A DNA stretch of 64,000 bases from Deltaproteobacteria bacterium (lineage in GTDB: Bacteria; Desulfobacterota; Desulfovibrionia; Desulfovibrionales; Desulfovibrionaceae): NCBI GenBank assembly GCA_031275645.1, contig JAISOL010000009.1, forward strand, positions 1 to 64,000, in the 5' to 3' direction. This document shows, one piece after another, positions 47,564 to 56,535 of the stretch; positions within the stretch are counted from its first letter, which is position 1; each line of letters begins with the position of its first letter. The notes under the pieces are model-generated. The model saw only the letters and a list, made by a program, of their open reading frames with translations, was not told the origin of the DNA and did no database searches. A program made the position numbers and the translations under genes.

Positions 47564-49126
47564 TCAGCGAATCTTTTCCTGTTGTTTCCACATGAGATCC
47601 GCCTTGGGCAAAAGAGGCAGATATCTGGTCCAGACATGGGATTCCAGAGCGGCCTTGTCCATTTGTTTTTCCCGGCTCCATTCCAGAAGAGGAGGCACAA
47701 TCTTTTTAATGTCGCCTTCCAGCCTCGGGGCTGTGCCGTAGTTGGTGGCCTGCATGGCGTAATTTACGGCCATCTGGCTGTATTCCAGGGATTTTTGGGC
47801 CGTATCCAGGGCTTTGGCCGGGTTATGGAAGCCCACGCTGTTTTCGGCGGAGAGATAATCCCAGTAGAACTGGCCCTTACGCACCATTTCCTTGGCCTGG
47901 ATCAAGAGCTGTTCGTAGTTGGCGTTTCTCGGGCCGCTCCATTCGTTGGCCAGACGCACGGCCTCATGCGCCCGCACCGACATATCCTGGGCCGAAAGCA
48001 GGTTTTCAAAGGTCTTATGCTGCGTGTAGAGCACGCGCTCGCGCAGATAGTCCGCGGATTTGTCCGTATGGCATTGCCGGCAGGCATTGTCTATGCCCTG
48101 CGGTGTCTTGAGCGGAGAAGTCCACTGGTGGCTGGAAACTTTCCTTTTGCCGTCCATGCGCACATAGGGCATGTGGCAGTCGGCGCAGCTTACGCCGGCC
48201 GCGCCGTGGGGGCCGTTGTACCAGGTTTCATATTCCGGATGCTGGGCCTTGATGATCAGGGTCTTGGAGGCGGGGTGGCGGAAATCGAAGAATTGCCCCT
48301 CAAAACCCTTATCTTCCGCTATACCGTGGCTTTTATAGTATTCATACATGGGCCCGGGGTCCATGCCGTTGTCCCAGGGTAACACGGGCTTTTTGTTCGG
48401 TCCGTACTTGGCTTCCTGGAAATAATATTCCACATGGCATTGGGCGCAGACCAGGGAGCGCATCTCGTTGCGGCTCATCTGGCGCCAGTCTTTGCCCTGG
48501 CGTTTCAGAGCTTCGTCCAGAGGAAAACTGGTGATCACCAGTTCCATGTTTTCCGGATTGTGGCAGTTGGCGCAGCCTATGGTGTGTTCATTGACGTCAA
48601 TCTTGTCCTTGGTCCTGAACAGGTTGAAGTTCATGGACCAGAACTTGTCATCTCCGTATTCCTCCACCCAGGAAGGGATTTTGGGAGTCTTGCAGTTCCA
48701 GCAGGTGGCGGGGAGTCCGGCCGCCATGTCATAGCGGTTGATCCGGTCGATTTCCAGAATATCGTACACGGCATAAGTGTGCCCGCGCGCTTCGTTGTAT
48801 TCAAAGCTGAAGGGGTAACCGGACCAGAGGTTTTTAAGATAGGGCTGAGCATGCTTGAAGCCTGTGGGCAGGGGGTTCACGTCGTCGTTTTTGTGATAGG
48901 GCACCGAACCTTTGAATTCGGTCATAATTTCGCTTTCGTTGTTGCGCAGGAAGGTGGTGTATTCCTGCGGAAACTGCCTGCCGAAGGCGGAAACGCGCAA
49001 TTCATCCTTGGCAAGAGATGTTTTATAGGTCGGGGTGAGCGGTTCCTCGGCGTCCGAACAGCCGATCAAGGCGATCAGGGCCGCGCAGGCCGCCATAATC
49101 AACAGAATGAGCAACTTTCTAGACAT
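47564..49126 (-). CDS. nrfA: Cytochrome c nitrite reductase NrfA
   Basis: NrfA reduces nitrite to ammonium with six electrons at a Lys-ligated haem. The 520 residues have an N-terminal hydrophobic signal ending in a possible lipobox (ALIGC), the catalytic haem site CWNCK, and four CXXCH sites: CANCH, CAQCH, CADCH and CRQCH. That gives the five haems of the family. The start overlaps nrfH by 8 bases. It also reduces nitric oxide and sulfite in studied homologues. Confidence 0.97.
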   Translation of the reverse strand: MSRKLLILLIMAACAALIALIGCSDAEEPLTPTYKTSLAKDELRVSAFGRQFPQEYTTFLRNNESEIMTEFKGSVPYHKNDDVNPLPTGFKHAQPYLKNLWSGYPFSFEYNEARGHTYAVYDILEIDRINRYDMAAGLPATCWNCKTPKIPSWVEEYGDDKFWSMNFNLFRTKDKIDVNEHTIGCANCHNPENMELVITSFPLDEALKRQGKDWRQMSRNEMRSLVCAQCHVEYYFQEAKYGPNKKPVLPWDNGMDPGPMYEYYKSHGIAEDKGFEGQFFDFRHPASKTLIIKAQHPEYETWYNGPHGAAGVSCADCHMPYVRMDGKRKVSSHQWTSPLKTPQGIDNACRQCHTDKSADYLRERVLYTQHKTFENLLSAQDMSVRAHEAVRLANEWSGPRNANYEQLLIQAKEMVRKGQFYWDYLSAENSVGFHNPAKALDTAQKSLEYSQMAVNYAMQATNYGTAPRLEGDIKKIVPPLLEWSREKQMDKAALESHVWTRYLPLLPKADLMWKQQEKIR

Positions 49127-49592
49127 CTGCAGCCCTCCTCTTGTCCAGGGGAACTTTGTTCATGTGGGGCAGGGAACGGTGACAGTCCGTGCAATACGCC
49201 TTCACGTCCATGTTGACCTCCCGTACCGTCGCATAGTGGCAACGCACGCAGTTGGCCTTGATCACGTTCTTCATGCCGGCCTGGACCTCAATATTGTCCG
49301 CCACATCCATAAAGGTGTTGACCACGATGTCGCTGATTCCGGTTTTGGCCTTGTAGGCCAGCATGTAGGCCGCGCCGTTGTGCGGAATGTGGCACTCGTT
49401 GCAGGCCTGTTTCGCATGCGCGCTCTGTTTGTGGGTCCAGGCCGCCTCCGCCATGACGTGGCAGCTTGCGCAGAAGGAGGCCGTATCGGTGGCGCTCAGG
49501 ACGGCGCCTCCCCCCAGGATTGCAAGCGCGCCGGCCAGAAAGGCAGCCGCGGGTAAAAGACATTTCCCGCCAGGGCTCCTGTTTTTGGTCAT
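49119..49592 (-). CDS. nrfH: Cytochrome c nitrite reductase membrane subunit NrfH
   Basis: NrfH is the NapC/NirT-type tetrahaem quinol dehydrogenase that feeds NrfA. The 157 residues have one N-terminal transmembrane helix (about 11-32) and four haem motifs: CASCH (with CHVM, as expected for the unusual first haem), CNECH, CVRCH and CTDCH. I chose the ATG at 49592, preceded by AAGGAGG, over a longer open frame. Confidence 0.95.
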   Translation of the reverse strand: MTKNRSPGGKCLLPAAAFLAGALAILGGGAVLSATDTASFCASCHVMAEAAWTHKQSAHAKQACNECHIPHNGAAYMLAYKAKTGISDIVVNTFMDVADNIEVQAGMKNVIKANCVRCHYATVREVNMDVKAYCTDCHRSLPHMNKVPLDKRRAADV

Positions 49593-49696
49593 TATTCCCT
49601 CCTTTGGGTTGCACGGGTGTGCTTTCGCGGCATAGTCCGCCGCGTACAGGCTGAACCTCCTCAATATCCCAGCTTTAATATTTTATTTATGGGAGT

Positions 49697-49724
49697 AACA
49701 ACCCCTTTCCAAAGGGGCAATTCC
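49697..49724. promoter_or_regulatory. 28-bp palindromic element, copy 2 (before nrfHA)
   Basis: The sequence has a perfect core CCCCTTT-CC-AAAGGGG flanked by AACAA and ATTCC. The same 28-base block, differing at two bases, lies before the rrf2 gene. In the direction of nrfH transcription the palindrome runs straight into TTGTTA, a -35-like hexamer, with AT-rich sequence beyond. It is probably the operator of the adjacent Rrf2 regulator. Confidence 0.6.
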
Positions 49725-49786
49725 GAAACGGGAGCCCGTGTTTCCGCACAGGAAAGAAGTATGGAAGGCTCCTTCCGGAATAGGAA

Positions 49787-50197
49787 TTATTCCCGCGGGT
49801 ATTGCCGCAATATTTCTTCCAAGGAAATATTGTCGAGAGATTTTTGAAATTCGGCGGAAATTCCGTTCCAGACGGCGCGCCGGACGCAATTTAGCTGGTT
49901 GGGGCATTCGTTGGCTTTTTCTCCGCAGCAGACGGAAAAATCGACTCCCTCGTCCAGGATGGCTATGAGTCTGCCCAAGCTGATTTCCTGAAGAGGAACG
50001 GACAGGGATATGCCGCCTCTGGCTCCCACCGTCCCGGCGGTGAGGCCGCTCCTGCTCAGGGAGGCGTGCAGGTTTTCCACCGTGCGCGGGGCTATGCCCG
50101 TTTTTCTTGAGATAAGGGATATGGACAGAGGGGAAGAGTTTTTTTTCAATTCAAAGAGTATTCTCACGGCATAGCGGACTAAAGTGGCAAGTTTCAT
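49787..50197 (-). CDS. Rrf2-family transcriptional regulator, probably Fe-S dependent
   Basis: The 136 residues contain the family winged helix-turn-helix (KLATLVRYAVRILFEL, then SISLISRKTGIAPRTVENL) and a Cys cluster C-C-X6-C-X5-C in the wing region (about residues 95-110). Rrf2 proteins such as NsrR and IscR use this cluster to hold a 2Fe-2S or 4Fe-4S centre. I moved the start to the ATG at 50197 to match the family. It lies upstream of nrfHA on the same strand, and a shared 28-bp palindrome precedes each unit, so it likely controls nrfHA and itself in response to NO, nitrite or redox state. Confidence 0.9.
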   Translation of the reverse strand: MKLATLVRYAVRILFELKKNSSPLSISLISRKTGIAPRTVENLHASLSRSGLTAGTVGARGGISLSVPLQEISLGRLIAILDEGVDFSVCCGEKANECPNQLNCVRRAVWNGISAEFQKSLDNISLEEILRQYPRE

Positions 50198-50284
50198 AAA
50201 ATTCGCACGGGTTGGAGCGTCTTCCCACAATCTCTTCAGCGCTGAATCTTCCTATAGCTCTGCTTAATTTCTCGATTCGGCTTA

Positions 50285-50312
50285 AACAACCCCTTTCCAA
50301 AGGGGTGATTCC
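50285..50312. promoter_or_regulatory. 28-bp palindromic element, copy 1 (before rrf2)
   Basis: This is the same element as at 49697-49724, with the identical 16-bp palindromic core and the AACAA and ATTCC flanks. In the rrf2 direction it is followed by TTGTTT, again -35-like. It lies 88 bases before the rrf2 ATG. The rest of 50198-50414 contains no gene. Confidence 0.6.
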
Positions 50313-50414
50313 AAATTCCGGGAATTAATTTTCCGGATGGAATTTGCGGTTTTATCCGGCGTACCGCGAAGGCGCGGGGCTCCAGCGTGACGCGATTTTT
50401 ATCTGGAATACGAA

Positions 50415-50693
50415 TCAGTCGGAGAGAAGGGCTTTTTTTATGCTTTCTTCCAGCAGGGGGTAATCCCCGGCGGCGGAGATCAGCTTTTTTCCGCTTCGGC
50501 CGCGCAACTCAGAATGCTCCGCGCATTGCGCCCGGCAGCCGCAAAGCACAGCCACGAAGTCGTGTTCGTTCTCCGGGTGTGCCTCCACAATTTCAAGCTG
50601 AGGCAGGGCGGTGCGCAATTTCAGGCACAGCGCCCTGCGATCGAAATGGGGGTTGCACCCTCCGCAGTATTTCACAAACACCCTTTTCGGCAT
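50415..50693 (-). CDS. Small CGGCNP-motif protein downstream of abfD
   Basis: This protein of about 92 residues has an N-terminal VKYCGGCNPHFDR motif and further Cys residues (ALCLKL, VLCGCRAQCAE). The alpha/beta pattern recalls a small thioredoxin-like fold. Proteins with a CGGCNPxxDR start occur in many anaerobes, without an assigned function that I know. The start is uncertain: ATG 50693 or GTG 50702, neither with a clear Shine-Dalgarno. It sits 45 bases after abfD on the same strand, so metal or Fe-S handling for that enzyme is a possibility, not a finding. Confidence 0.75.
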   Translation of the reverse strand: MPKRVFVKYCGGCNPHFDRRALCLKLRTALPQLEIVEAHPENEHDFVAVLCGCRAQCAEHSELRGRSGKKLISAAGDYPLLEESIKKALLSD

Positions 50694-50738
50694 GGCCGGC
50701 ACACGTCAGGGAGTATTCCCGGTATTTCGCCGCCCCGG

Positions 50739-52187
50739 CTATTTGATGCGGGCTATGTTTTTGGCCAGGGCTTTCTTCCGCTCCATATTGCCCAGGCGGG
50801 CAATCACGATGCGCTGGGCCTGGGGAGAACCGGCTCCGTGCATGGACTCCGTGCGATAACCCACAGCGGCCGCGCCCAGAGTGAGGTTTTCGATAAGGCG
50901 CATAATTTTCAGGCGATCCTCCGTGGGCGTGGAAGCCACGCCGCGCAGGTATTTATCCAGATACGGCCCTATGCGGGGGTGGCGCAGATCCTTCTCCGAA
51001 GGAGCGGTGACCATGAGCCCGCCGGCTATATCCTCGGCCAGGCGGGTGATTTCGTAGGGGAAGCGGGTGACGTTCTGCTTGCAGACGTTGGCCAGAAGCA
51101 GATCTATGAGGTAATTGCCGGAGGCCGTTTCGGAGCCCTCGCAGGAACAGGCTATGCCGCTGGAGTACAGGGTTTCGTTAAGATGGGTCATCTCGATGAG
51201 CTTGTCCTTAATATGGCTGGCCTTGTGCGCGCCGTTGTATTCGGCGGCCAGGGCGGCCGCGCCTATGAGCACATCGCCCACGCCGACCTTGCAGCCGCCG
51301 TAGCTCTGGCGGTGGTAGCCGGCAAAGCGCTCCACCAGCATACCCGAAAAATCCGTCTCCCCGTTGAGGAAGATGCGCTCGTTCGGCACAAACACATTGT
51401 CGAAAATGACCAGGGCCTCAACCCCGCCGAATTCGCGGTTGCCCACGTCCAGATCGCTCCCTTCCAGCTTTCTGGTGTCGCAGGACTGGCGGCCTATGAC
51501 CATGAAAAGGTTCTCCGCGTCCAGGGGCACGGCGAAGGAAACGGCATAGTCCCTGTCTTCCGGCCCCATGGCGATGGTGGGCATGACCAGCACCTGATGG
51601 GAGTTGCAGATACCCGTCTGGTGCGCCTTGGCTCCGCGCACGACAATCCCGTCCTTGCGGCGCTCCACCACGCGGAGGTAAAGATCCGGGTCGGCCTGGC
51701 GGCCGGGGGAAAGACCGCGATCTCCCTTGGGGTCGGTCATGGCCCCGTCCACGGTCCAGTCTTTTTCCTGGGCTTCCTTGAGGAACTCCAGAAAGTTTTC
51801 GTGGTATTTCGTGCCGTGCTTCCTGTCGCATTCATAAGTGGTGCTGAAAACGGAATTGAAGGAATCCAGGCCCACGCAGCGCTGAAAACAGGAGGCGGTT
51901 CTCTGCCCGCACAGGCGCTGCATCTTGACCTTTTTCACCAGATCGTCCGTGCTGTGATGGATATGGCAGAAACGGTTGATCTTTTTCCCGGTAAGGTGGG
52001 ATTTGGCGGTCATCAGGTCGGCGTGTTCCGGCAGTTGCGCCAAATCGTAGGTGGCCTTCACCGAGTTGAGAGAGGGGCGCAGGATGGGGTTGTCCACCGG
52101 GTTATCCACGGTTTCTCCGAACATGTAAATTTTCATCTTCAATCGGCGTATGCTTTCCACATACTCATCGCCTGTCATAAGGGCCAT
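50739..52187 (-). CDS. abfD: 4-hydroxybutyryl-CoA dehydratase / vinylacetyl-CoA isomerase
   Basis: AbfD is an FAD and 4Fe-4S enzyme that dehydrates 4-hydroxybutyryl-CoA to crotonyl-CoA by a ketyl-radical route. The 482 residues keep all four cluster ligands known from the Clostridium enzyme: the Cys pair in ASCFQRCVG (CX3C) and the His and Cys in YHRQSYGGCKVG. These separate true dehydratases from flavin-only HpaB relatives. The ATG at 52187 has AGGAGG. Crotonyl-CoA from this step could feed the crotonase and PhaEC encoded elsewhere in the window. Confidence 0.94.
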   Translation of the reverse strand: MALMTGDEYVESIRRLKMKIYMFGETVDNPVDNPILRPSLNSVKATYDLAQLPEHADLMTAKSHLTGKKINRFCHIHHSTDDLVKKVKMQRLCGQRTASCFQRCVGLDSFNSVFSTTYECDRKHGTKYHENFLEFLKEAQEKDWTVDGAMTDPKGDRGLSPGRQADPDLYLRVVERRKDGIVVRGAKAHQTGICNSHQVLVMPTIAMGPEDRDYAVSFAVPLDAENLFMVIGRQSCDTRKLEGSDLDVGNREFGGVEALVIFDNVFVPNERIFLNGETDFSGMLVERFAGYHRQSYGGCKVGVGDVLIGAAALAAEYNGAHKASHIKDKLIEMTHLNETLYSSGIACSCEGSETASGNYLIDLLLANVCKQNVTRFPYEITRLAEDIAGGLMVTAPSEKDLRHPRIGPYLDKYLRGVASTPTEDRLKIMRLIENLTLGAAAVGYRTESMHGAGSPQAQRIVIARLGNMERKKALAKNIARIK

Positions 52188-52264
52188 GTTTTATACCTCC
52201 TCGGTTAATGATATCAGCGGCTTAGGGGTGGCGTATTCCGCGCCGCATGTCTGAGGCATACTCT

Positions 52265-55200
52265 TCAGGCTTCCTGGGCCTTTAAGGCGCGTTTTCCGGA
52301 TAGTATGCGGGCCAGACGCTTTTGGATGCGATCCAAATATACAAAATATACCGGGGTCAGGTAAAGGGTCAAAAATTGCGAAACCAGCAATCCTCCCACC
52401 ACGGCCAGGCCGAGGGGCTGGCGCGCCTCTCCCCCGGCCCCGTAGCCCACGGCGATGGGAATGCCCCCCATCATGGCGGCCAGGGTGGTCATCATGATCG
52501 GGCGGAAGCGGATCAGCGCCCCCTGGGTGATGGATTCCACAATGCCCATGCCGTGCCGGCGCTGTCCTTCCAGGGCGAAGTCAATCATCATGATGGCGTT
52601 CTTTTTGACAATGCCTATGAGCATGGTGATGCCCACAAAACCGTAAATATCCAGATCCCGGCCGAAGAGAAGGAGCGTGGCCAGGGCTCCCACCGCCGCC
52701 GAAGGCAGTCCGGAAAGAATGGTCAGGGGATGGATGAAGCTTTCATAGAGCATGCCCAGCACAATATAGATCACAACCACGGCCATAAGCAGAAGCAGCC
52801 AGAGATTGCCCAGGGAATCCTGAAAGACCTGGGCCGTGCCCTGGAAGCGTATGGAAATGCTGTCGGGCAGTTCCAGAGCGGCCAGACGTTCCACCTCCTC
52901 AATGGCGGTGCCGATGGAATGGCCGGGGGCAAGATTGAAGGAGATGGTCACGGAATTCATCTGCCCGGTATGATTGACCGAGAGAGGCCCGACGCCGGTA
53001 CTGGTGTTCACCACCGTGCGAAGGGGCACCAGACTCCCGGTATCGGAGCGCACATGCAGGTAATTCAAGGCGTTTATATTGCCGCGAAATTCCTCCTTCA
53101 GCTCCAGGATCACCGGATAGTCGTTGGTGGGGGCCAGGATGGTGCTCACGGTGCGGGTGCCGTAGGCATAGGCCAGAGCCTCTTCCACCTGGGAAGAGCT
53201 GAGCCCCAGAGCCGCGCACTTGGCCCGGTCTATTTCCACCCGGAGTTCGGGATTGCGCATCTGCAGATCCGAATTGACGTCAATAATGCCCGGCAGGTCC
53301 GCTATCTTGCGCATGAAGATCTCCGAACTCCGGTACATGGCTCCGCTATCCGGGCTTTGCAGGGTCACCTGGTACAGGGCGCGGGAGGAAGCTCCCAGGC
53401 GTATGGGCGGGGGCTGGCTCACGAAAGCCCTTATGCCCGGCACTTCCGCCAGCTTGTCGCGCAGACGCTGAATAACCCGCTGTATACTCTCGTTCCGTTC
53501 GGATTTGTCTTTAATACGCACTTGCAGGGAAAAGACGTTCATGGAGCTTTGCGGCCCGCTCGCGCCCACGGTGGCGGTATAATGGGTCAGATCCTTTTCC
53601 CGGCGGATGACGGCGGCGACTTTTTCCGCATAGTTTCTGGCCTGTTCAAAGGAACTGCCCTGCAAAATTTCGCAGGAGATGTTTATGGTTCCGGTGTCTT
53701 CAAAAGGCAGGAAACCCTTGGGCGCCGTCACAAACATGCAGGCGGTGAGAGCGATGATTCCGAAAGAACAGAGCAGGGCCGCTCCCCTGTGCCGCATAAC
53801 GAAGTTCAGGGATCGCCCGTAAAAGCCCAGAACGGAATTGAAAGCGCGCTCAATGCCTCCGTAGAGCCCCTCCTGCATATCCCGGCCCGGACGCACCCGG
53901 AGAAAACGGCTGCAGAGCATGGGAGTGAAGGTAAGGGCCACAATGCCCGAGATGGTGATGGCCGCGGCTATGCTCAGCGCGAACTCGTAAAAAAGCCGGC
54001 CCACCAGTCCGCCCATGAAGAGCACGGGTATGAACACGGTGATTAGGGATACTGTCATGCTCAGGATGGTGAAGCCTATTTCCCTGGAGCCGTCCAGGGC
54101 CGCCTGGAAGGGGGGCTTGCCCTGTTCCAGGTGGCGGACTATGTTCTCCAGCATGACAATGGCGTCGTCCACCACAAAACCCACGGACAGGGTCAGGGCC
54201 ATGAGCGAAATGTTGTTCAGGGAAAAGCCGTTCACAAACATGACGCCGCAGGCGCCGATGATGGAAAGGGGCACCGCCAGGCTGGGAATGAGCGTGGCTC
54301 TGGCGTTGCGCAGAAAAATGAAAATCACCAGAATTACCAGCCCTATGGTCAGGAGCATGGTAAATTTCACATCCCGCACGGATTCGCGTATGCTCTCGGA
54401 GCGATCGAACAGGGTGTTCATTTCAATGGCCGGGGGCACCTGGGCGCGCAATTCCGGCAATATGGCCCGGATGCGGTTTACGACTTCCACGGTGTTTGTT
54501 CCCGGCTGGCGCTGTATCGCCAGGAGCATGGAAGGCTTGCCGTTGTACCAGCTGCGCCGGCGATCGTTTTCGACCCCGTCGCTTACCCGGGCCACCTCCT
54601 CCAGACGCAGGGGAGCGCCGTCCCTCCAGGCCACGATGAGCGGGCGGAATTCAGCCGCGTTCATCAGTTTGCCCGAGCTTTGCAGGGTATATTCGCGGTG
54701 CTCTCCGCTGAGCACCCCCACGGGGAGGTTGCTGTTGCTGTTGCCGATGGCCAGGGCCACCTCGTCTATGCCCAGGTTCACAGCCGCCATCGCTTCAGGA
54801 TCGGCTTCCACGCGCACCGCGTATTTCTGCGCTCCGTAGACGCTGACCTGGGCCACCCCCTGAAGCATGGAAAGGCGCTGGGCCATGAAATTTTCCGCAT
54901 ATTCGCTCACGTCCGAGGGGCGCATGGTCTCCGAGGCCAGAGCAATGAAAAAAATGGGACTGTCGGCCGGGTTGACCTTGTACATGCTGGGAGGGTTGGG
55001 GAGATCGCGCGGCAGAGAGCGCTGGGCGGAGCCCAGGGCGGTCTGCACATCCTGCGAGGCGGCGTCTATATCGCGGTTCAGATTGAACTGCAGGGTGATG
55101 CGGGTCGAGCCCATGCTGTTCACCGAGGTTATGGAATCCAGCCCGGCAATGGTGGAAAGTCTTTTTTCCAGGGGAGTGGCGATGGAGGAGGCCATAGTCT

Positions 55201-55369
55201 CGGCGCTGGCTCCGGGCATGCTGGCGCTGACCATGATGGTGGGGTAGTCGATGGAGGGGAGATCCGCCATCGGCAGGCGCTGATAGGCCATGCTGCCGGC
55301 GGCGAGAAAGCCAAGCATGAGCAGGGTGGTGGCTATCGGCCTCCGGATGAACAAGGCCGAAATGTTCAT
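52265..55369 (-). CDS. RND efflux transporter (AcrB/MdtB-like inner-membrane pump)
   Basis: The 1034-residue protein has twelve predicted transmembrane helices and two large periplasmic loops, as in the HAE1 RND family. Visible landmarks are FIRRPIATTLLMLGFLAAG at the start, GFVVDDAIVMLENIVRHLE, with the essential Asp pair of helix 4, and GIVKKNAIMMIDFALEGQRR. The sequence is closer in feel to MdtB/MuxB than to AcrB. The ATG at 55369 overlaps the adaptor stop (ATGA). No outer-membrane channel gene follows. Confidence 0.93.
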   Translation of the reverse strand: MNISALFIRRPIATTLLMLGFLAAGSMAYQRLPMADLPSIDYPTIMVSASMPGASAETMASSIATPLEKRLSTIAGLDSITSVNSMGSTRITLQFNLNRDIDAASQDVQTALGSAQRSLPRDLPNPPSMYKVNPADSPIFFIALASETMRPSDVSEYAENFMAQRLSMLQGVAQVSVYGAQKYAVRVEADPEAMAAVNLGIDEVALAIGNSNSNLPVGVLSGEHREYTLQSSGKLMNAAEFRPLIVAWRDGAPLRLEEVARVSDGVENDRRRSWYNGKPSMLLAIQRQPGTNTVEVVNRIRAILPELRAQVPPAIEMNTLFDRSESIRESVRDVKFTMLLTIGLVILVIFIFLRNARATLIPSLAVPLSIIGACGVMFVNGFSLNNISLMALTLSVGFVVDDAIVMLENIVRHLEQGKPPFQAALDGSREIGFTILSMTVSLITVFIPVLFMGGLVGRLFYEFALSIAAAITISGIVALTFTPMLCSRFLRVRPGRDMQEGLYGGIERAFNSVLGFYGRSLNFVMRHRGAALLCSFGIIALTACMFVTAPKGFLPFEDTGTINISCEILQGSSFEQARNYAEKVAAVIRREKDLTHYTATVGASGPQSSMNVFSLQVRIKDKSERNESIQRVIQRLRDKLAEVPGIRAFVSQPPPIRLGASSRALYQVTLQSPDSGAMYRSSEIFMRKIADLPGIIDVNSDLQMRNPELRVEIDRAKCAALGLSSSQVEEALAYAYGTRTVSTILAPTNDYPVILELKEEFRGNINALNYLHVRSDTGSLVPLRTVVNTSTGVGPLSVNHTGQMNSVTISFNLAPGHSIGTAIEEVERLAALELPDSISIRFQGTAQVFQDSLGNLWLLLLMAVVVIYIVLGMLYESFIHPLTILSGLPSAAVGALATLLLFGRDLDIYGFVGITMLIGIVKKNAIMMIDFALEGQRRHGMGIVESITQGALIRFRPIMMTTLAAMMGGIPIAVGYGAGGEARQPLGLAVVGGLLVSQFLTLYLTPVYFVYLDRIQKRLARILSGKRALKAQEA

Positions 55370-56526
55370 GAGGCCTTGTCCGGACCGTGTTTTAAGGCTT
55401 CGGCGGGCATATCCGGGGTTTTTTCTTCGGGGGAGCTTATGGCCCGCGCGAGACTGCCGGGCATGAGGTTGAGCTGTCCGTCGGTGATTACCAGTTCTCC
55501 CGGATTGAGTCCGGCCGTGATCATGCATACCCCTCCGGCAAGTTCCACGGCCGAGACGTCACGGTTGATCACGCGTCCGTCATCCCGCAGAACATAGACA
55601 TAGCGGCTGTAAAGGCCTTCCAGAACGGCGCTTTCCGGGATAATCAGGGCATCGGGAATGGAATCCATGACTATGTTCACCCGCACAAACTGGCCGGGCC
55701 AGAGGCGTTCATCCTTGTTGGCAAAGCGGGCGCGCATGGAAATGGCGCCCGTGTTTCTGTCCACGGCGTTGTCAATGACGGTGAGAGAACCCGAAACAGG
55801 CTCTCCCCGGTCTCCTTCCGGCAGCACCCTTACCTCCACCGGGGCGGAGCGGAAACGCCGGTTCAGCTCCGGAAGAAAACGTTCCGGCACGGAAAAGCGC
55901 ACATCCGCCGGGCTGATCGTGTTGATCACCAGCAAGGTGCTGTCGTTGGCCTTGACGTTGTTGCCGGGGTCCACCAGCACCTCGCCCGCCCGCCCGTCAA
56001 TGGGGGCGGTGATGGTAGTGTGGCTGAGCTGCAGGGCGGCGTTTTCGCGCACGGCCTGATATTGGGCTATGGAGGCCTGGAGGGTTTCCACCTCGACCTG
56101 GCTTTGCTCGTATTGCTGCTGGCTCAGGAAGTTCTGTGAACTGAGAGTCTTGTAGCGGTTCAGATCCTGCTGCGCCCGGCGCAGTTGCGCCCGGTTGCTG
56201 CTCAGGCTGGCTTCGGCCTGGCTCAGGCTGCTCTTGAAGCTCCGGGGATCGAGCTTGAAAAGCAGATCGCCCTTCCTGACCTGATGCCCCGGCCGCACAT
56301 GGGACTCCAGAAGCTGGCCGCTTACCTGGGCTGTAATGCGCACGGCGGCGGAAGCCTCCACATGCCCGACAAGGTCCAGGGTCTGCCGCGCCTCTCCCTC
56401 CCGCGCCTCGGCCACGCGCACGGGAACTGGCTTTTCCCCGCCTCCCTGTTCGCCTGCGCCCTCCGAACAGGCCGCGCAGAGCATGGCCAGGAGGAACGGG
56501 CACAGACGTATAAGCGCGGCGGACAT
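55366..56526 (-). CDS. RND periplasmic adaptor subunit
   Basis: The 386-residue membrane-fusion protein has a lipobox (MLCAAC) at about residues 15-20. The biotinyl-lipoyl halves are VRITAQVSGQLLE with GHQVRKGDLLFKLD and, after the hairpin, SHTTITAPIDGRAGEVLVDP with VKANDSTLLVI. An alpha-helical hairpin (about 85-150) lies between them. The start at 56526 has GGAG within an inverted repeat, so its translation or transcription may be controlled by that structure. It is followed immediately by the pump gene. Confidence 0.93.
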   Translation of the reverse strand: MSAALIRLCPFLLAMLCAACSEGAGEQGGGEKPVPVRVAEAREGEARQTLDLVGHVEASAAVRITAQVSGQLLESHVRPGHQVRKGDLLFKLDPRSFKSSLSQAEASLSSNRAQLRRAQQDLNRYKTLSSQNFLSQQQYEQSQVEVETLQASIAQYQAVRENAALQLSHTTITAPIDGRAGEVLVDPGNNVKANDSTLLVINTISPADVRFSVPERFLPELNRRFRSAPVEVRVLPEGDRGEPVSGSLTVIDNAVDRNTGAISMRARFANKDERLWPGQFVRVNIVMDSIPDALIIPESAVLEGLYSRYVYVLRDDGRVINRDVSAVELAGGVCMITAGLNPGELVITDGQLNLMPGSLARAISSPEEKTPDMPAEALKHGPDKAS

Positions 56527-56535
56527 GATTTGTAC

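Noticed and set aside
49390-49410. Sigma-54-like TGGCAC...TTGC inside nrfH
   Set aside because: The GG-GC spacing is two bases too short and it lies in coding sequence over a haem motif.
49640-49790. HcpR/CRP-type site (TTGTGA-N6-TCACAA) upstream of nrfHA
   Set aside because: No such dyad is present; the dyad seen is the CCCCTTT/AAAGGGG palindrome shared with the rrf2 gene.
52322-55597. Two long plus-strand open frames (574 and 488 codons) opposite the RND pump
   Set aside because: They are shadows of the pump gene: His- and Gln-rich, without domains, membrane segments or ribosome sites.
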